Shown here in pieces: positions 17,343 to 25,499 of a DNA stretch of 53,513 bases. Where the stretch lies: NCBI GenBank assembly GCA_021811615.1, contig JAJZNW010000088.1:1-53513 (forward strand), in the 5' to 3' direction. The number at the start of each line of letters is the position of its first letter. Positions within the stretch are counted from its first letter, which is position 1. The DNA is from Bacteroidota bacterium. GTDB taxonomy: Bacteria; Bacteroidota; Ignavibacteria; Kryptoniales; JAKASW01. The notes below the pieces were generated by a model. The model did no database searches, was not told the DNA's origin, and worked only from the letters and a program-made list of their open reading frames with translations. The translations under genes and the position numbers were made by a program.

Positions 17343-19118
17343 TTACTTAAGGAGAAGCATCTTCTTGGTGATCGACCGGTCACCATACTTGAGCGTATAG
17401 AAGTAGATGCCCGTTGCGAGGTTGGCTCCGTCGAAATTAACCGTATAAGCCTGAGGAGCCTTGAAGCCGTTCACAAGTGTCGCCACTTCCTGGCCCAGCA
17501 CGTTGTAAACCTTCAGCGAAACGTAGCCAGCTTTGGGAATCGTGAAGTCTATCGCAGTGGTCGGGTTAAACGGATTCGGATAGTTCTGCTGCAGCTGGAA
17601 CTTCTGGGGAAGCGCCTGTCCTTCATGAACACCAACCATAACCGAGCCATCCAGAACTCCGGCAATAGTTGCCAGTTCAGCGCTTTCCTGCGCTTTCCAC
17701 GAGGCGTATTGAGTCGGGAACCAGTTCAAATCGCCTAACGGGAAACCACCTAACCCGGCGCTCAACAGGTCGGCATCGGTATAAGAGAGATCGATCGGGA
17801 CGGGCCAATCAGCGTAAATGAAATTTGAAGTTTCCAGGTTACTGGACTGCCGCCAGGAATCCAGCGGACTCCCATAGGATGTGTCAACACATGCTATTGC
17901 ATAGGCTTTCAATTTTGCAAGCTGAGTTGAAAACAACACATCCGTGTTCTTGAAAGCAGGATAAGCACTCGGCGTAATCCAGCCGGTGCTTACAAGTTTA
18001 GGATAGGTCGTGTTATCGTTGAACAGGGAAGCGGTCCTTGTGTTCATTGGAATCATCTGAGAGACCCACTGCGTATTGTCATCCACCTTGTTGGTGTTTA
18101 ATGTTGAGATGATATCGGAAAGAGATGGATCCCAGTAAGCCAGGTTCTTGTTAGCATAAAAGTTCTGACCGTTTGCCAGGAAAGTAGAATCGACACGCAC
18201 ATTGACAAGACCCATTGCGAGGCTATCCATATCAACCTCTCCCGCATCGGCCTTCTGAAGAACATTGCAATATCCCTGTAACTGACAATTTACAAAGATA
18301 TTGTTTGTAACGCTCATATTGGTCTGATCCCCATTATTCATGAAGACAAAGCCTGCACAATCGATGAAGTCGTTGTGATTGAAAACTACTTTGTCGACAG
18401 CTACACCGTATCTGAATTTATACAGAGTTCCCTGGACATTCACGTGTGTGCAGTTTTGGACGGAGAGCGTATCCTCGTGAGTAACGCCAGTGCCGTTGAA
18501 ATCCGTGACGCCACCATTTCGACGGCAGGAATGCCCATCCAAATTCACAAAGTAATCGTTTGTAAAAAACACGCGCGTGTCGGCAGGAGGGCCTCCGACC
18601 CATGTCCACCAGGTATGTTCCATGATGCAGTTGTCTACTTGAAGTCTGTAACCGGATCCATTGAAATTAAAGAAGGCCCATCCGCCGCCATTGCCGGCAG
18701 AATTACCGATTTCAAGATCGACGTTCTTAATAAGCAGGTCTTTGCCGACGTTCATACCTCCATAGGTGGGGGTTGCGGCTGTCGCATCACCGGTAATGAT
18801 CGGCGGCGCAAGAGTAGCCTTGCTCGTTTTCAATGAACTTTGGTCCTCTCCCATGATAATGGTCCTGTACTTCGTAGAAGTCACAGGGTTGTTTGCGCAC
18901 GAGTAGACCCCCCCGCTTTTCAGTACATACACACGGGTTGCGGGAGCCATACTATCCGATGCCATGAGAAGATAAAGAGTATTTGTATGACCATATTCAA
19001 AATCATCCTTCACTACGAGAGTGTCGCCGCTTTGGCTCGAGACATACTGCATATCCTGAGCAAATGCCGACGGTAGCAGAAGAAATAGCATACTGAAAAG
19101 CAAAATAGCACTTTTCAT
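17343..19118 (-). CDS. Beta-helix surface protein paired with a SusC-like receptor, T9SS-sorted
   Basis: A 591-residue protein with a signal peptide ending SAFAQ. Residues ~60-320 read as a right-handed beta-helix: short repeats with small and Asn residues such as LLIKNVDLEIGN, LQVDNCIMEH, FFTNDYFVN, LSVQNCTHVN, VVFNHNDFIDC and MSVTNNIFVNC. Near residues 470-500 is a conserved block, LLSAGLGGFPLGDLNWFP then QYASWKAQESAE, which also occurs in the second such protein at 23587-25320. A sorting domain ([10 protein letters not shown]) ends the chain. Proteins of this fold bind or cleave polysaccharides (pectate-lyase-like). No lyase catalytic residues are clear. It follows the TonB receptor by 120 bases, the position SusD holds in Bacteroidetes, so surface glycan capture is the inferred role. 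Confidence 0.82.
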   Translation of the reverse strand: MKSAILLFSMLFLLLPSAFAQDMQYVSSQSGDTLVVKDDFEYGHTNTLYLLMASDSMAPATRVYVLKSGGVYSCANNPVTSTKYRTIIMGEDQSSLKTSKATLAPPIITGDATAATPTYGGMNVGKDLLIKNVDLEIGNSAGNGGGWAFFNFNGSGYRLQVDNCIMEHTWWTWVGGPPADTRVFFTNDYFVNLDGHSCRRNGGVTDFNGTGVTHEDTLSVQNCTHVNVQGTLYKFRYGVAVDKVVFNHNDFIDCAGFVFMNNGDQTNMSVTNNIFVNCQLQGYCNVLQKADAGEVDMDSLAMGLVNVRVDSTFLANGQNFYANKNLAYWDPSLSDIISTLNTNKVDDNTQWVSQMIPMNTRTASLFNDNTTYPKLVSTGWITPSAYPAFKNTDVLFSTQLAKLKAYAIACVDTSYGSPLDSWRQSSNLETSNFIYADWPVPIDLSYTDADLLSAGLGGFPLGDLNWFPTQYASWKAQESAELATIAGVLDGSVMVGVHEGQALPQKFQLQQNYPNPFNPTTAIDFTIPKAGYVSLKVYNVLGQEVATLVNGFKAPQAYTVNFDGANLATGIYFYTLKYGDRSITKKMLLLK

Positions 19119-19238
19119 CTCAGACCTCCTGAAATAGGTTATTGTTTGACAAATTTGTGTGAAAACGCTAATTCACGCTTGCCCAAGAATTCGCCAACAC
19201 CTCCTTCCTCTAAGCACGACAGTGACTGAACGGACATT

Positions 19239-22200
19239 TTAGAAAGAATACCTCAAATTCAGCTGGAACACCGACGGAGAATATAAAACTGAAACCAGGT
19301 TCCTGGTAATCGGAGCACTCGGACTCATTCTGTAAGTCTGATACGTGCTTACTCCATTGTGAAATATGTTTACTCCGTTCAAAGCTATGCTCAAACCATT
19401 AACCGGCAGATCCTGTTTAAGAGTAAAATCCCACCTGTAAATATTGCCTGTAAAGGAAGTCGCTTCAGGCCTGCTGCCTACACTGTTCAATAGATTTCCG
19501 GTCATGCTAAACGATATGCGGCCGGAGAAACCTTTGTAGTCGACACCAAGCGCAACGTTCACCACGTCGTTTGCCTGTTGAATCAATCTTCCGACATAGA
19601 CCGTGTCTTTCGTAGTGAAGACGTTTATGATATGATGAGGGGGATTCGGATCACGAACCTGTGTGTTTTCCAGTGTAAGAATATTGTAAGCCGTATTTGA
19701 CCCTGATTTTGTATAGTTGACATCCAGGACCAGCGCACTAAGCGGACCGGGCAAATACCAGAAATTCGTCTGCCAATCAATCTCAACGCCTCTTACATAG
19801 CCGAGGCTCGGATTGTTTAAACTGAGACTAACCTGCTGATAGAGGGGCACCGTGAATCCGAATCTCTGGCTCAAAAATGATGAGTCGGGGATAGGAGCGT
19901 AAGCGGCATATTGAGCGCGGTTCGCGTAGTAAATCGTAGTATTGTACATTTGATTTGCAATTATTTTGTAGAATGCATCTATTGTAAAGAGACCGATCGA
20001 ATTATTGTGAAAGGACGCAACGACATCGAAGTTTTGTGCTGTGGCTGGTTTCAATAAAGGATTGCCAAGTTCCATGCCGCCGTCATAGAAAGCAACCTTA
20101 GGAATAATTGCCGAATAGTCGGGCCGGGAAATTCCGGTCGAATAGGCAAGCCTGAGATCCGACCAATCATTAACCCGATACTGGAGCTGCACATCGGGGA
20201 ACAGGTTGTTATCCGTGCGGTTCACGTTGAAAGCATTATAGGGTACTTTGTAATGCGGGTTAGCTGGATTAGCAGAGTCGTTAACGGTAATAGCAGGCGG
20301 GTTGCCTTCGGTACTGGCACAGTCGCCATAGACAGTATGAATAACATAAGTATACTGGGCATGGTAAATCATATTATAACTTTCGAACCGAACACCGCCC
20401 AGTAAAGTCAGCTTTGGACCAATGTTGACGGTACCCATTGCATAGCCCGCTGAAAATTGTTCCGCACCGTTCCAGTCATTCTTATAGCTGTCGGCGTACT
20501 GTATGGGCACCTGCCAGCTCGGCTCAACCAACTGTAGCCAGGTATCAAACACATTCCGATTAAGTGTATACTTATAGCCGCCGTTAGTAAAATCGTACAG
20601 ACTATTCAGATAGTATTTCCCTCTGGTAAAGTCATTATTCATAACCATAGGGAAACTCACCGGATTGGACTGACTAGACCCAAGGTATATATTTGCCTCC
20701 GGACTCGCATACAAATCGTTAGTCCTATTGGTCATATCCTCATTGACATTATTTTCACGCGTTGTTCTTATATACTTAGCGCCGGCTTTAAATGTGGCTG
20801 TGAGGTCATTAGAAAAGTTGACCGGCGCCGACACATCGAAGGATGCATTATATAAATGCTGACTAAACTGATTCCAAATACTCATGGCCCACCCGTTTAG
20901 CGTTGCGCCAGTAGCGTCTAACGGGTTAAGATTGTTGAAGACTCCGAGTGCGTTTGTAAGCGACATGCTCTGCTGCGCAGCCTGGGAACTATAAGTGATC
21001 GCGTTGCCTGAAGCATCGTAGCCGAACGGTGCAGTAGCATTCTGATTATAAAACTGGTTCCATCCCGCACCATTAATACCAGGTGTATATCCGAAAATTG
21101 TATGTTGGTTGGTGAAAGAATGAGACAAGCTCACATCCAGCTTTATTACGCCAAACATATTTTCTACCTGAAGCGCGTTAATCCACAGGTCCTTTCCATA
21201 TAGATTGCGGTCCGGGGTGAATATGACCTGATTATTTGTGAAGTTGATCGAGGTGTAATTATTCAGTTGATCTGTAATGTTCCCGGAATACGTATTCTGG
21301 AGAACCACTTTACCGGTTGGAAACCGATAGTCAAGTATAAGACTCCCGCCGTTGGTTTTGACAATGTTGGCGGCGTATTGATAAGTCGCACCGGTAGTTA
21401 TGTAGGTAGCTTGACCGTATTCATTATTGGTTGTCCCGAGGAACGCCGGTGTGATGGAAGCTATTTGATTACCACCATCGGTGCGGTCCATATTCCCCTG
21501 CAGGAATACACCAAATTTATCGCCGAAGAAACGATCACTTATACTCGCCCAAAATTTGTAGTTGTCCGCCACCCGATCTGTCGAATTGTAATTTCCCTGA
21601 GCGAGCATATCAAAATGAAAAGCGCTTGGGGCCTCCCTCAATCTTAGATTAACCACGCCGCCAAGTGCGTTGGCATCCATATCCGGCGTAAGAACTTTTA
21701 TGACTTCAATGCTGGAGAGCAAATTCGATGATATGAAACCAAGATCTGTTGCCCGGTTGTTCATGTCAGTTGAAGGCAGCTCGATACCGTTTATCAGGAT
21801 CTGATTCAGTTTAGCCTGAATTCCACGAATAACTACCTGGTCTCCGTTCATAAGCGAAACACCTGGCAAGCGGCTGAGCGCGGTTGCAGCGTTGTCGTCC
21901 GGCAGCTCATGGATCTTCTCGGAAGACACAACGTTTATTATAGTATTCGAGGAGAGTTGCGTGTTGATCGCTTCCCTCTGACCCTGGGCCTGAGCAGTCA
22001 CCGTCACGGCTTTGCCCTGTATGCCCACGGCTCTGAGGTCAAAGTCCTTTTCAAGCGTCCCGCTGGTCGGGACGTTGACAACCTCACTTCTGCCTTCGTA
22101 TCCGACATACGATATAACGAGCGTGCATTGTCCGGCCGGGGCATTGTAGACGACATAATTCCCGTTAATATCAGACGAAGCTCCGATGCTGGTGCCTTTG

Positions 22201-22409
22201 ACGACAATTGTGGCACCGGGTAGAGGGTCTTTGGTGTCCACGTCGCGCACTTTCCCCTTGACCGTCGCCGTCCCAGCGGCCATTAGAGATTGAGACGCGA
22301 ACAGCAGAACAATCCCACTCAGAGCAAACCCCCTGATGCTTGAGTGAAACACAGCACTTCCACAAAGGAGCCGCAGTAACGACCTAAAAGTAACAATTTT
22401 CTTGTTCAC
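19239..22409 (-). CDS. SusC-like TonB-dependent receptor 1
   Basis: A 1056-residue outer-membrane receptor. After a signal peptide ending SLMAAG comes a carboxypeptidase-regulatory-like domain (VKGKVRDVDTKDPLPGATI, about residues 48-125), then the plug domain (about 145-260, with LPDDNAATALSRLPGVS, VVIRGIQ and LGGVVNLRL), then a 22-strand barrel with the C-terminal NLRYSF ending in Phe. Such receptors import oligosaccharides using TonB energy. Because the downstream gene is a surface beta-helix protein rather than SusD, and the locus encodes hemicellulases, xylan oligosaccharides are a reasonable but unproven cargo. It shares architecture with the receptor at 25500-28472, with clear divergence in the barrel. 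Confidence 0.93.
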   Translation of the reverse strand: MNKKIVTFRSLLRLLCGSAVFHSSIRGFALSGIVLLFASQSLMAAGTATVKGKVRDVDTKDPLPGATIVVKGTSIGASSDINGNYVVYNAPAGQCTLVISYVGYEGRSEVVNVPTSGTLEKDFDLRAVGIQGKAVTVTAQAQGQREAINTQLSSNTIINVVSSEKIHELPDDNAATALSRLPGVSLMNGDQVVIRGIQAKLNQILINGIELPSTDMNNRATDLGFISSNLLSSIEVIKVLTPDMDANALGGVVNLRLREAPSAFHFDMLAQGNYNSTDRVADNYKFWASISDRFFGDKFGVFLQGNMDRTDGGNQIASITPAFLGTTNNEYGQATYITTGATYQYAANIVKTNGGSLILDYRFPTGKVVLQNTYSGNITDQLNNYTSINFTNNQVIFTPDRNLYGKDLWINALQVENMFGVIKLDVSLSHSFTNQHTIFGYTPGINGAGWNQFYNQNATAPFGYDASGNAITYSSQAAQQSMSLTNALGVFNNLNPLDATGATLNGWAMSIWNQFSQHLYNASFDVSAPVNFSNDLTATFKAGAKYIRTTRENNVNEDMTNRTNDLYASPEANIYLGSSQSNPVSFPMVMNNDFTRGKYYLNSLYDFTNGGYKYTLNRNVFDTWLQLVEPSWQVPIQYADSYKNDWNGAEQFSAGYAMGTVNIGPKLTLLGGVRFESYNMIYHAQYTYVIHTVYGDCASTEGNPPAITVNDSANPANPHYKVPYNAFNVNRTDNNLFPDVQLQYRVNDWSDLRLAYSTGISRPDYSAIIPKVAFYDGGMELGNPLLKPATAQNFDVVASFHNNSIGLFTIDAFYKIIANQMYNTTIYYANRAQYAAYAPIPDSSFLSQRFGFTVPLYQQVSLSLNNPSLGYVRGVEIDWQTNFWYLPGPLSALVLDVNYTKSGSNTAYNILTLENTQVRDPNPPHHIINVFTTKDTVYVGRLIQQANDVVNVALGVDYKGFSGRISFSMTGNLLNSVGSRPEATSFTGNIYRWDFTLKQDLPVNGLSIALNGVNIFHNGVSTYQTYRMSPSAPITRNLVSVLYSPSVFQLNLRYSF

Positions 22410-22456
22410 GTAAGTATCTCCTCAATGGTTTAGAAAATCTCCTATTGCAGACAATT

Positions 22457-22483
22457 CTTTCGCGAAATGGTACGCCGCGAAAG
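22457..22483. promoter_or_regulatory. Inverted repeat in the receptor 1 leader
   Basis: CTTTCGCG and CGCGAAAG are perfect eight-base arms separated by 11 bases, 47 bases upstream of the receptor start codon. It could be a protein-binding site or an RNA hairpin affecting translation. No similar pair is seen upstream of receptor 2. Confidence 0.4.
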
Positions 22484-22564
22484 CTGTGCTTAGATGAATT
22501 AATCCAAATCTTCTTTGCATCTTTATAGTCAAGCTTCTGACCGCACAATTTCGCCCCTCAAGCA

Positions 22565-22599
22565 ATTCCCGCCCTGCCGACACCGGTCAGGGCGGGAAT
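22565..22599. repeat. Strong 12-bp-arm hairpin in receptor 1 leader
   Basis: ATTCCCGCCCTG and CAGGGCGGGAAT are perfectly complementary over 12 bases with an 11-base loop. Hairpins of this make follow intact sorting-domain genes elsewhere in the window (for example 52065-52091). Here none precedes it, which supports a lost gene or an attenuator between promoter and receptor. Confidence 0.55.
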
Positions 22600-23248
22600 A
22601 ACCTTAAGGAGAAGCAAAACTTCTGCTAAACGGATTCCTTTCACGCGACGGTGACGCAAACGCCGCATAACGAATCACGCACTCCCTGTTCGGCGGGAAA
22701 ATGGTAGTACGACCGACCGATTTCCGGGGTGCCTCGCGATTTGGTGCTTGGGAATAAGTGGTGTGGTGCTTGGATGGAATTTGAAATGGTAGGAAAGGAA
22801 TTACGCCCTGACTGAAACTAACCTTAAGAATCGATCTGGTGCGGGGTCTTAGATGAGAATGAATTTCCCTGATGTCAGCCCCGTGAACAGACCCGGCGCA
22901 CTCTTCGCCCGCGAAATACAGGGGGGCTCCCTCCCGCAGATCAGCCGACCGGCCGATGAAGGATACGGAGAACTCCGATCCTGCTGTCCCCTGAATGCCA
23001 GACATCTCAAGCCTCACTTCTTCGATGGTTGCTTCGGCAGCCAAACGGCTTTCTGATCTCAAAGAGCCGTATCGCCGAGCTTCTTCAGTTCAAATCATCG
23101 CCTAACGGTCGGGTAAGGCGGCCTTGGATTTAGTTGCCATCTTGCAATTCCACACGGAAGCTTAAATGTGGAACAATCGCGGCTGATCAGCCCTTGACCA
23201 ACCGCTCACCCAGGTTTTACGCCGGGCGAACGAAACAAAACGACTCGC

Positions 23249-23274
23249 AACGGTTCATGAACGATTGAACCGTT
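23249..23274 (-). promoter_or_regulatory. Operator 1: inverted repeat overlapping the start of transcription
   Basis: AACGGTTCA - 8 bases - TGAACCGTT is a perfect inverted repeat of nine-base half-sites. It begins three bases downstream of the -10 box of the promoter at 23278-23306 and so covers the expected transcription start. A site with the same half-sites, spacing and position occurs at 30567-30592. The geometry suits a dimeric repressor; the cognate protein is not identified in this window. Confidence 0.7.
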
Positions 23275-23277
23275 TTA

Positions 23278-23306
23278 AATATATTCATGCTGGATTGTAA
23301 TGTCAA
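23278..23306 (-). promoter_or_regulatory. Sigma70 promoter of receptor operon 1
   Basis: On the minus strand TTGACA (23306-23301), a 17-base spacer and TATATT (23283-23278) match the sigma70 consensus at 11 of 12 positions. It lies about 270 bases after the stop of the previous gene and reads toward the receptor whose start codon is at 22409. Confidence 0.75.
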
Positions 23307-23537
23307 GGAAATTCGACGTTGTCGTGATTTCGAACTCCGCGCAAAGCACGAAGACTGCAGAGGCATGCTGGTATTCCGGAAGTGCTCCCACGGACAATTG
23401 GAAAGTAACACCCTCCCTCGCCACCCCCACGACACTTTCAGCGCGACGTCGTGGGAAACGAATACTCATCATCGTGTCTTCCCGCTTCCGCGAAGAGACC
23501 TTCGAGGTCAAATAGTCTTGAATCGGGGAAAATGTAG

Positions 23538-23565
23538 GAAGGGGGGGCATTGACGCCCCCGCCTT
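23538..23565 (-). terminator. Terminator hairpin after beta-helix gene 2
   Basis: GAAGGGGGGGC and GCCCCCGCCTTC pair over 11 bases with a one-base bulge and an ATTGAC loop, 21 bases past the stop at 23587. On the minus strand the sequence that follows contains ATTTTCC, a short U-run. Confidence 0.65.
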
Positions 23566-23586
23566 CTTCGGACTAACCAATCCGTG

Positions 23587-25320
23587 TTACTTGAGGAGAA
23601 CCATTTTCTTTGTCAATGAAACGCTTCCGGCATCAAGCCGATAGAAATAGACACCACTTGCAAGACCTGCGCCGTTGAAGTCCACTTCGTGATTCCCCGG
23701 GGCCTGGACTCCTGATACCAGGGTAGTGACTCTCTCTCCGAGGACGTTATAGACCGCAATGCTCACAAATCCTCTCTTCGGTACGGAATAACTGATGACC
23801 GTCGTGGGGTTAAATGGATTCGGATAGTTCTGATCGAGGGAGAACTGCTTGGGAACTTCCGGCGCTGCAGATGTGACGGCGGTTATGAAATTGAGACTGT
23901 CATTGATCGCCGCGTTCTCTGCGGCTTCCTGCTTTTGCCATGTAGCGTATTGCGCCGGGAACCAGTGGTAAAGATCTCCGAGTGGGAATCCTCCCATTCC
24001 AGCAGTGAGCAGTGTGTCGTTGGTGTATGTCATGCTGCCGGGCAACGGCCATTTACCCTGGGTACTCGAGTCGGGGTCGTACGACCAGTCCACAGTAGCA
24101 CCGCCTGCCCATACGCCTTCGAGGAAGGCCTTCGCGCTGTCTATGTTGGTCGGTGGATCTATCATGTGCGGATTGACACCATCGTACAGATCCGAGATGT
24201 GAATGTACGGATAGTCGGGATTGTCACTGAAGCTCATCGTCTTCTTGCTGACCATCGGCTGGGGGGACACTTTATCCGAATCGTTCTTGACAGTATCTGC
24301 AAACGGGCTGGTTGCCATCCAGTTGGTGAGCCATGACTGTTCGTAATACGCGCTGTGCGTGAAGATTATGTGACGTTGCAGTGAATCGTACGGCACCGTG
24401 AATCCTATTGTCGACAGGGAATCTATGTTTAAAGTCCCTCCGTTCGGCGCTCCATGCGAATAGCCGGCGAGTGTCGACCCAACCATGAACGTATTCTCAA
24501 ACACGCAGTTGGCCACGGCAATGTTATGCCAATAGCCGGACTCCATCGGGAACAGCATGATGTTCAGGAAGGTGCAGTGGTTGAACCACACATTGTCGGC
24601 ATATTCCGGAGATTCCTGCATGAGCCCGTATCCCATATTGTTGAACGTGCAGTTGACAAAGCTTATGCTGTCGGTATGCCAGGCAGTCGACTGGTACGTC
24701 CAGGAGACTGCCCTTCCGTACCATTGGAAGGTCGGAGAGACGTCGTTCCGGAAGTAACAGTTGGTGAAGGTTCCCTTGAAATCTTTGCATTGAAGCGTCA
24801 CTGAACCGCCGCTTCCATCTCCGTTGCTGGAATAGTCAAAGATGACATCGTTGAAATCGGCGACTTCGCCTGCGCCGCTCAGATCTGCCAGCGAGTCGTC
24901 TTCTATCACGATAGCGCCGCCATCCTGAAGGCCCTGGGTATTGGCATAGAGAAACCACACGTTTTTCATGGTAATGTTTCCGTAAATGTCGAGGATGGGG
25001 CCTCCCCAGCTTATACTTGAAGTCTGGATAATTTGCGGCAATGCTGTACTACCATTGCCCTGGTTGGGGCCGATGATTGTGAGTTGGGACCCCTTCGGCG
25101 TAGTGATTATGCCGGAAAGGACATAGTACCCCGCCGGTTGCAGTTCAAAAACGGTATTGGACAAGGTGTTGTTGTTGATATGAGTCTGGATCGAATCATT
25201 CAAATTTCCCTGTCCTGTGTACGAGTCGCTCTGTACTATCACGGTGTCCATGGTCTGAGCCTTTAGGCCGATTGGAACCATGAATAGTGCCACGAGCAAA
25301 GAAAATATAATTTGCTTCAT
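23587..25320 (-). CDS. Beta-helix surface protein paired with receptor 2, T9SS-sorted
   Basis: A 577-residue protein. The start at 25320 follows GGAGGTCC at a suitable distance and opens a signal peptide ending GLKAQ. A longer frame reaching 25503 has no such features. Residues ~60-300 show beta-helix repeats (ITMKNVWFLYAN, FNDVIFDYSSN, FTNCYFRND, ISFVNCTFNNMG, VWFNHCTFLN, IAVANCVFEN). The block LLTAGMGGFPLGDLYHWFP and QYATWQKQEAAE near residues 455-485 is shared with the protein at 17343-19118. The rest of the two chains is much less alike. A sorting domain ([14 protein letters not shown]) ends it. It follows receptor 2 by about 180 bases. Role inferred as surface glycan capture or cleavage for import. 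Confidence 0.82.
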   Translation of the reverse strand: MKQIIFSLLVALFMVPIGLKAQTMDTVIVQSDSYTGQGNLNDSIQTHINNNTLSNTVFELQPAGYYVLSGIITTPKGSQLTIIGPNQGNGSTALPQIIQTSSISWGGPILDIYGNITMKNVWFLYANTQGLQDGGAIVIEDDSLADLSGAGEVADFNDVIFDYSSNGDGSGGSVTLQCKDFKGTFTNCYFRNDVSPTFQWYGRAVSWTYQSTAWHTDSISFVNCTFNNMGYGLMQESPEYADNVWFNHCTFLNIMLFPMESGYWHNIAVANCVFENTFMVGSTLAGYSHGAPNGGTLNIDSLSTIGFTVPYDSLQRHIIFTHSAYYEQSWLTNWMATSPFADTVKNDSDKVSPQPMVSKKTMSFSDNPDYPYIHISDLYDGVNPHMIDPPTNIDSAKAFLEGVWAGGATVDWSYDPDSSTQGKWPLPGSMTYTNDTLLTAGMGGFPLGDLYHWFPAQYATWQKQEAAENAAINDSLNFITAVTSAAPEVPKQFSLDQNYPNPFNPTTVISYSVPKRGFVSIAVYNVLGERVTTLVSGVQAPGNHEVDFNGAGLASGVYFYRLDAGSVSLTKKMVLLK

Positions 25321-25364
25321 ACTAAAAGGACCTCCATAGGTTTTATGTTTTGTACTTTTTGGCA

Positions 25365-25475
25365 GAGGCTTCAACCGGAAGCCTCCACCATTGTTATTTG
25401 TAAAGTCTGCCGTATCCACTGGACTTATAGCTTTTGACTGTGGCGGACAAAGCGCCAGGACTCTACGTCCGCCAC
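25365..25475 (-). promoter_or_regulatory. Two hairpins between receptor 2 and its beta-helix gene
   Basis: GAGGCTTC-AACCG-GAAGCCTC (25365-25385) and GTGGCGGAC-18 bases-GTCCGCCAC (25440-25475) are perfect stems within the intercistronic region. Hairpins in such places commonly set different transcript levels for two genes of one operon by blocking exonucleases. A second promoter here is not visible. Confidence 0.5.
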
Positions 25476-25499
25476 TTCTCGAATAATCTGCACCCAAAC

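Larger units (their letters stand above)
22410..23248. other. Long leader of receptor operon 1, no supported gene
   Basis: About 840 bases separate the operator (23249-23274) from the receptor start. A minus-strand frame of 152 codons (22604-23062) has a protein-like first half (IEEVRLEMSGIQGTAG, FSVSFIGRSADL) reminiscent of a beta-sandwich, then loses character. Its end, and an alternative frame reading VLLLLK, lie beside a strong hairpin exactly where intact sorting-domain genes end, so this may be a decayed secreted-protein gene. Alternatively the leader is a structured RNA. The sequence alone does not decide. Confidence 0.45.

Noticed and set aside
22600-22670. Cyclic-di-GMP (GEMM-I) riboswitch, from GGTGACGCAAACGCC on the plus strand
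   Set aside because: The tetraloop receptor and the partner helix are not in place, and no plus-strand gene follows. The match is limited to a few bases.
23097-23122. Integron attC-like site (CGCCTAACGGTCGGGTAAGGCG)
   Set aside because: The short imperfect hairpin lacks the paired R/L box layout, no integrase is present and neighbouring genes are not cassettes.
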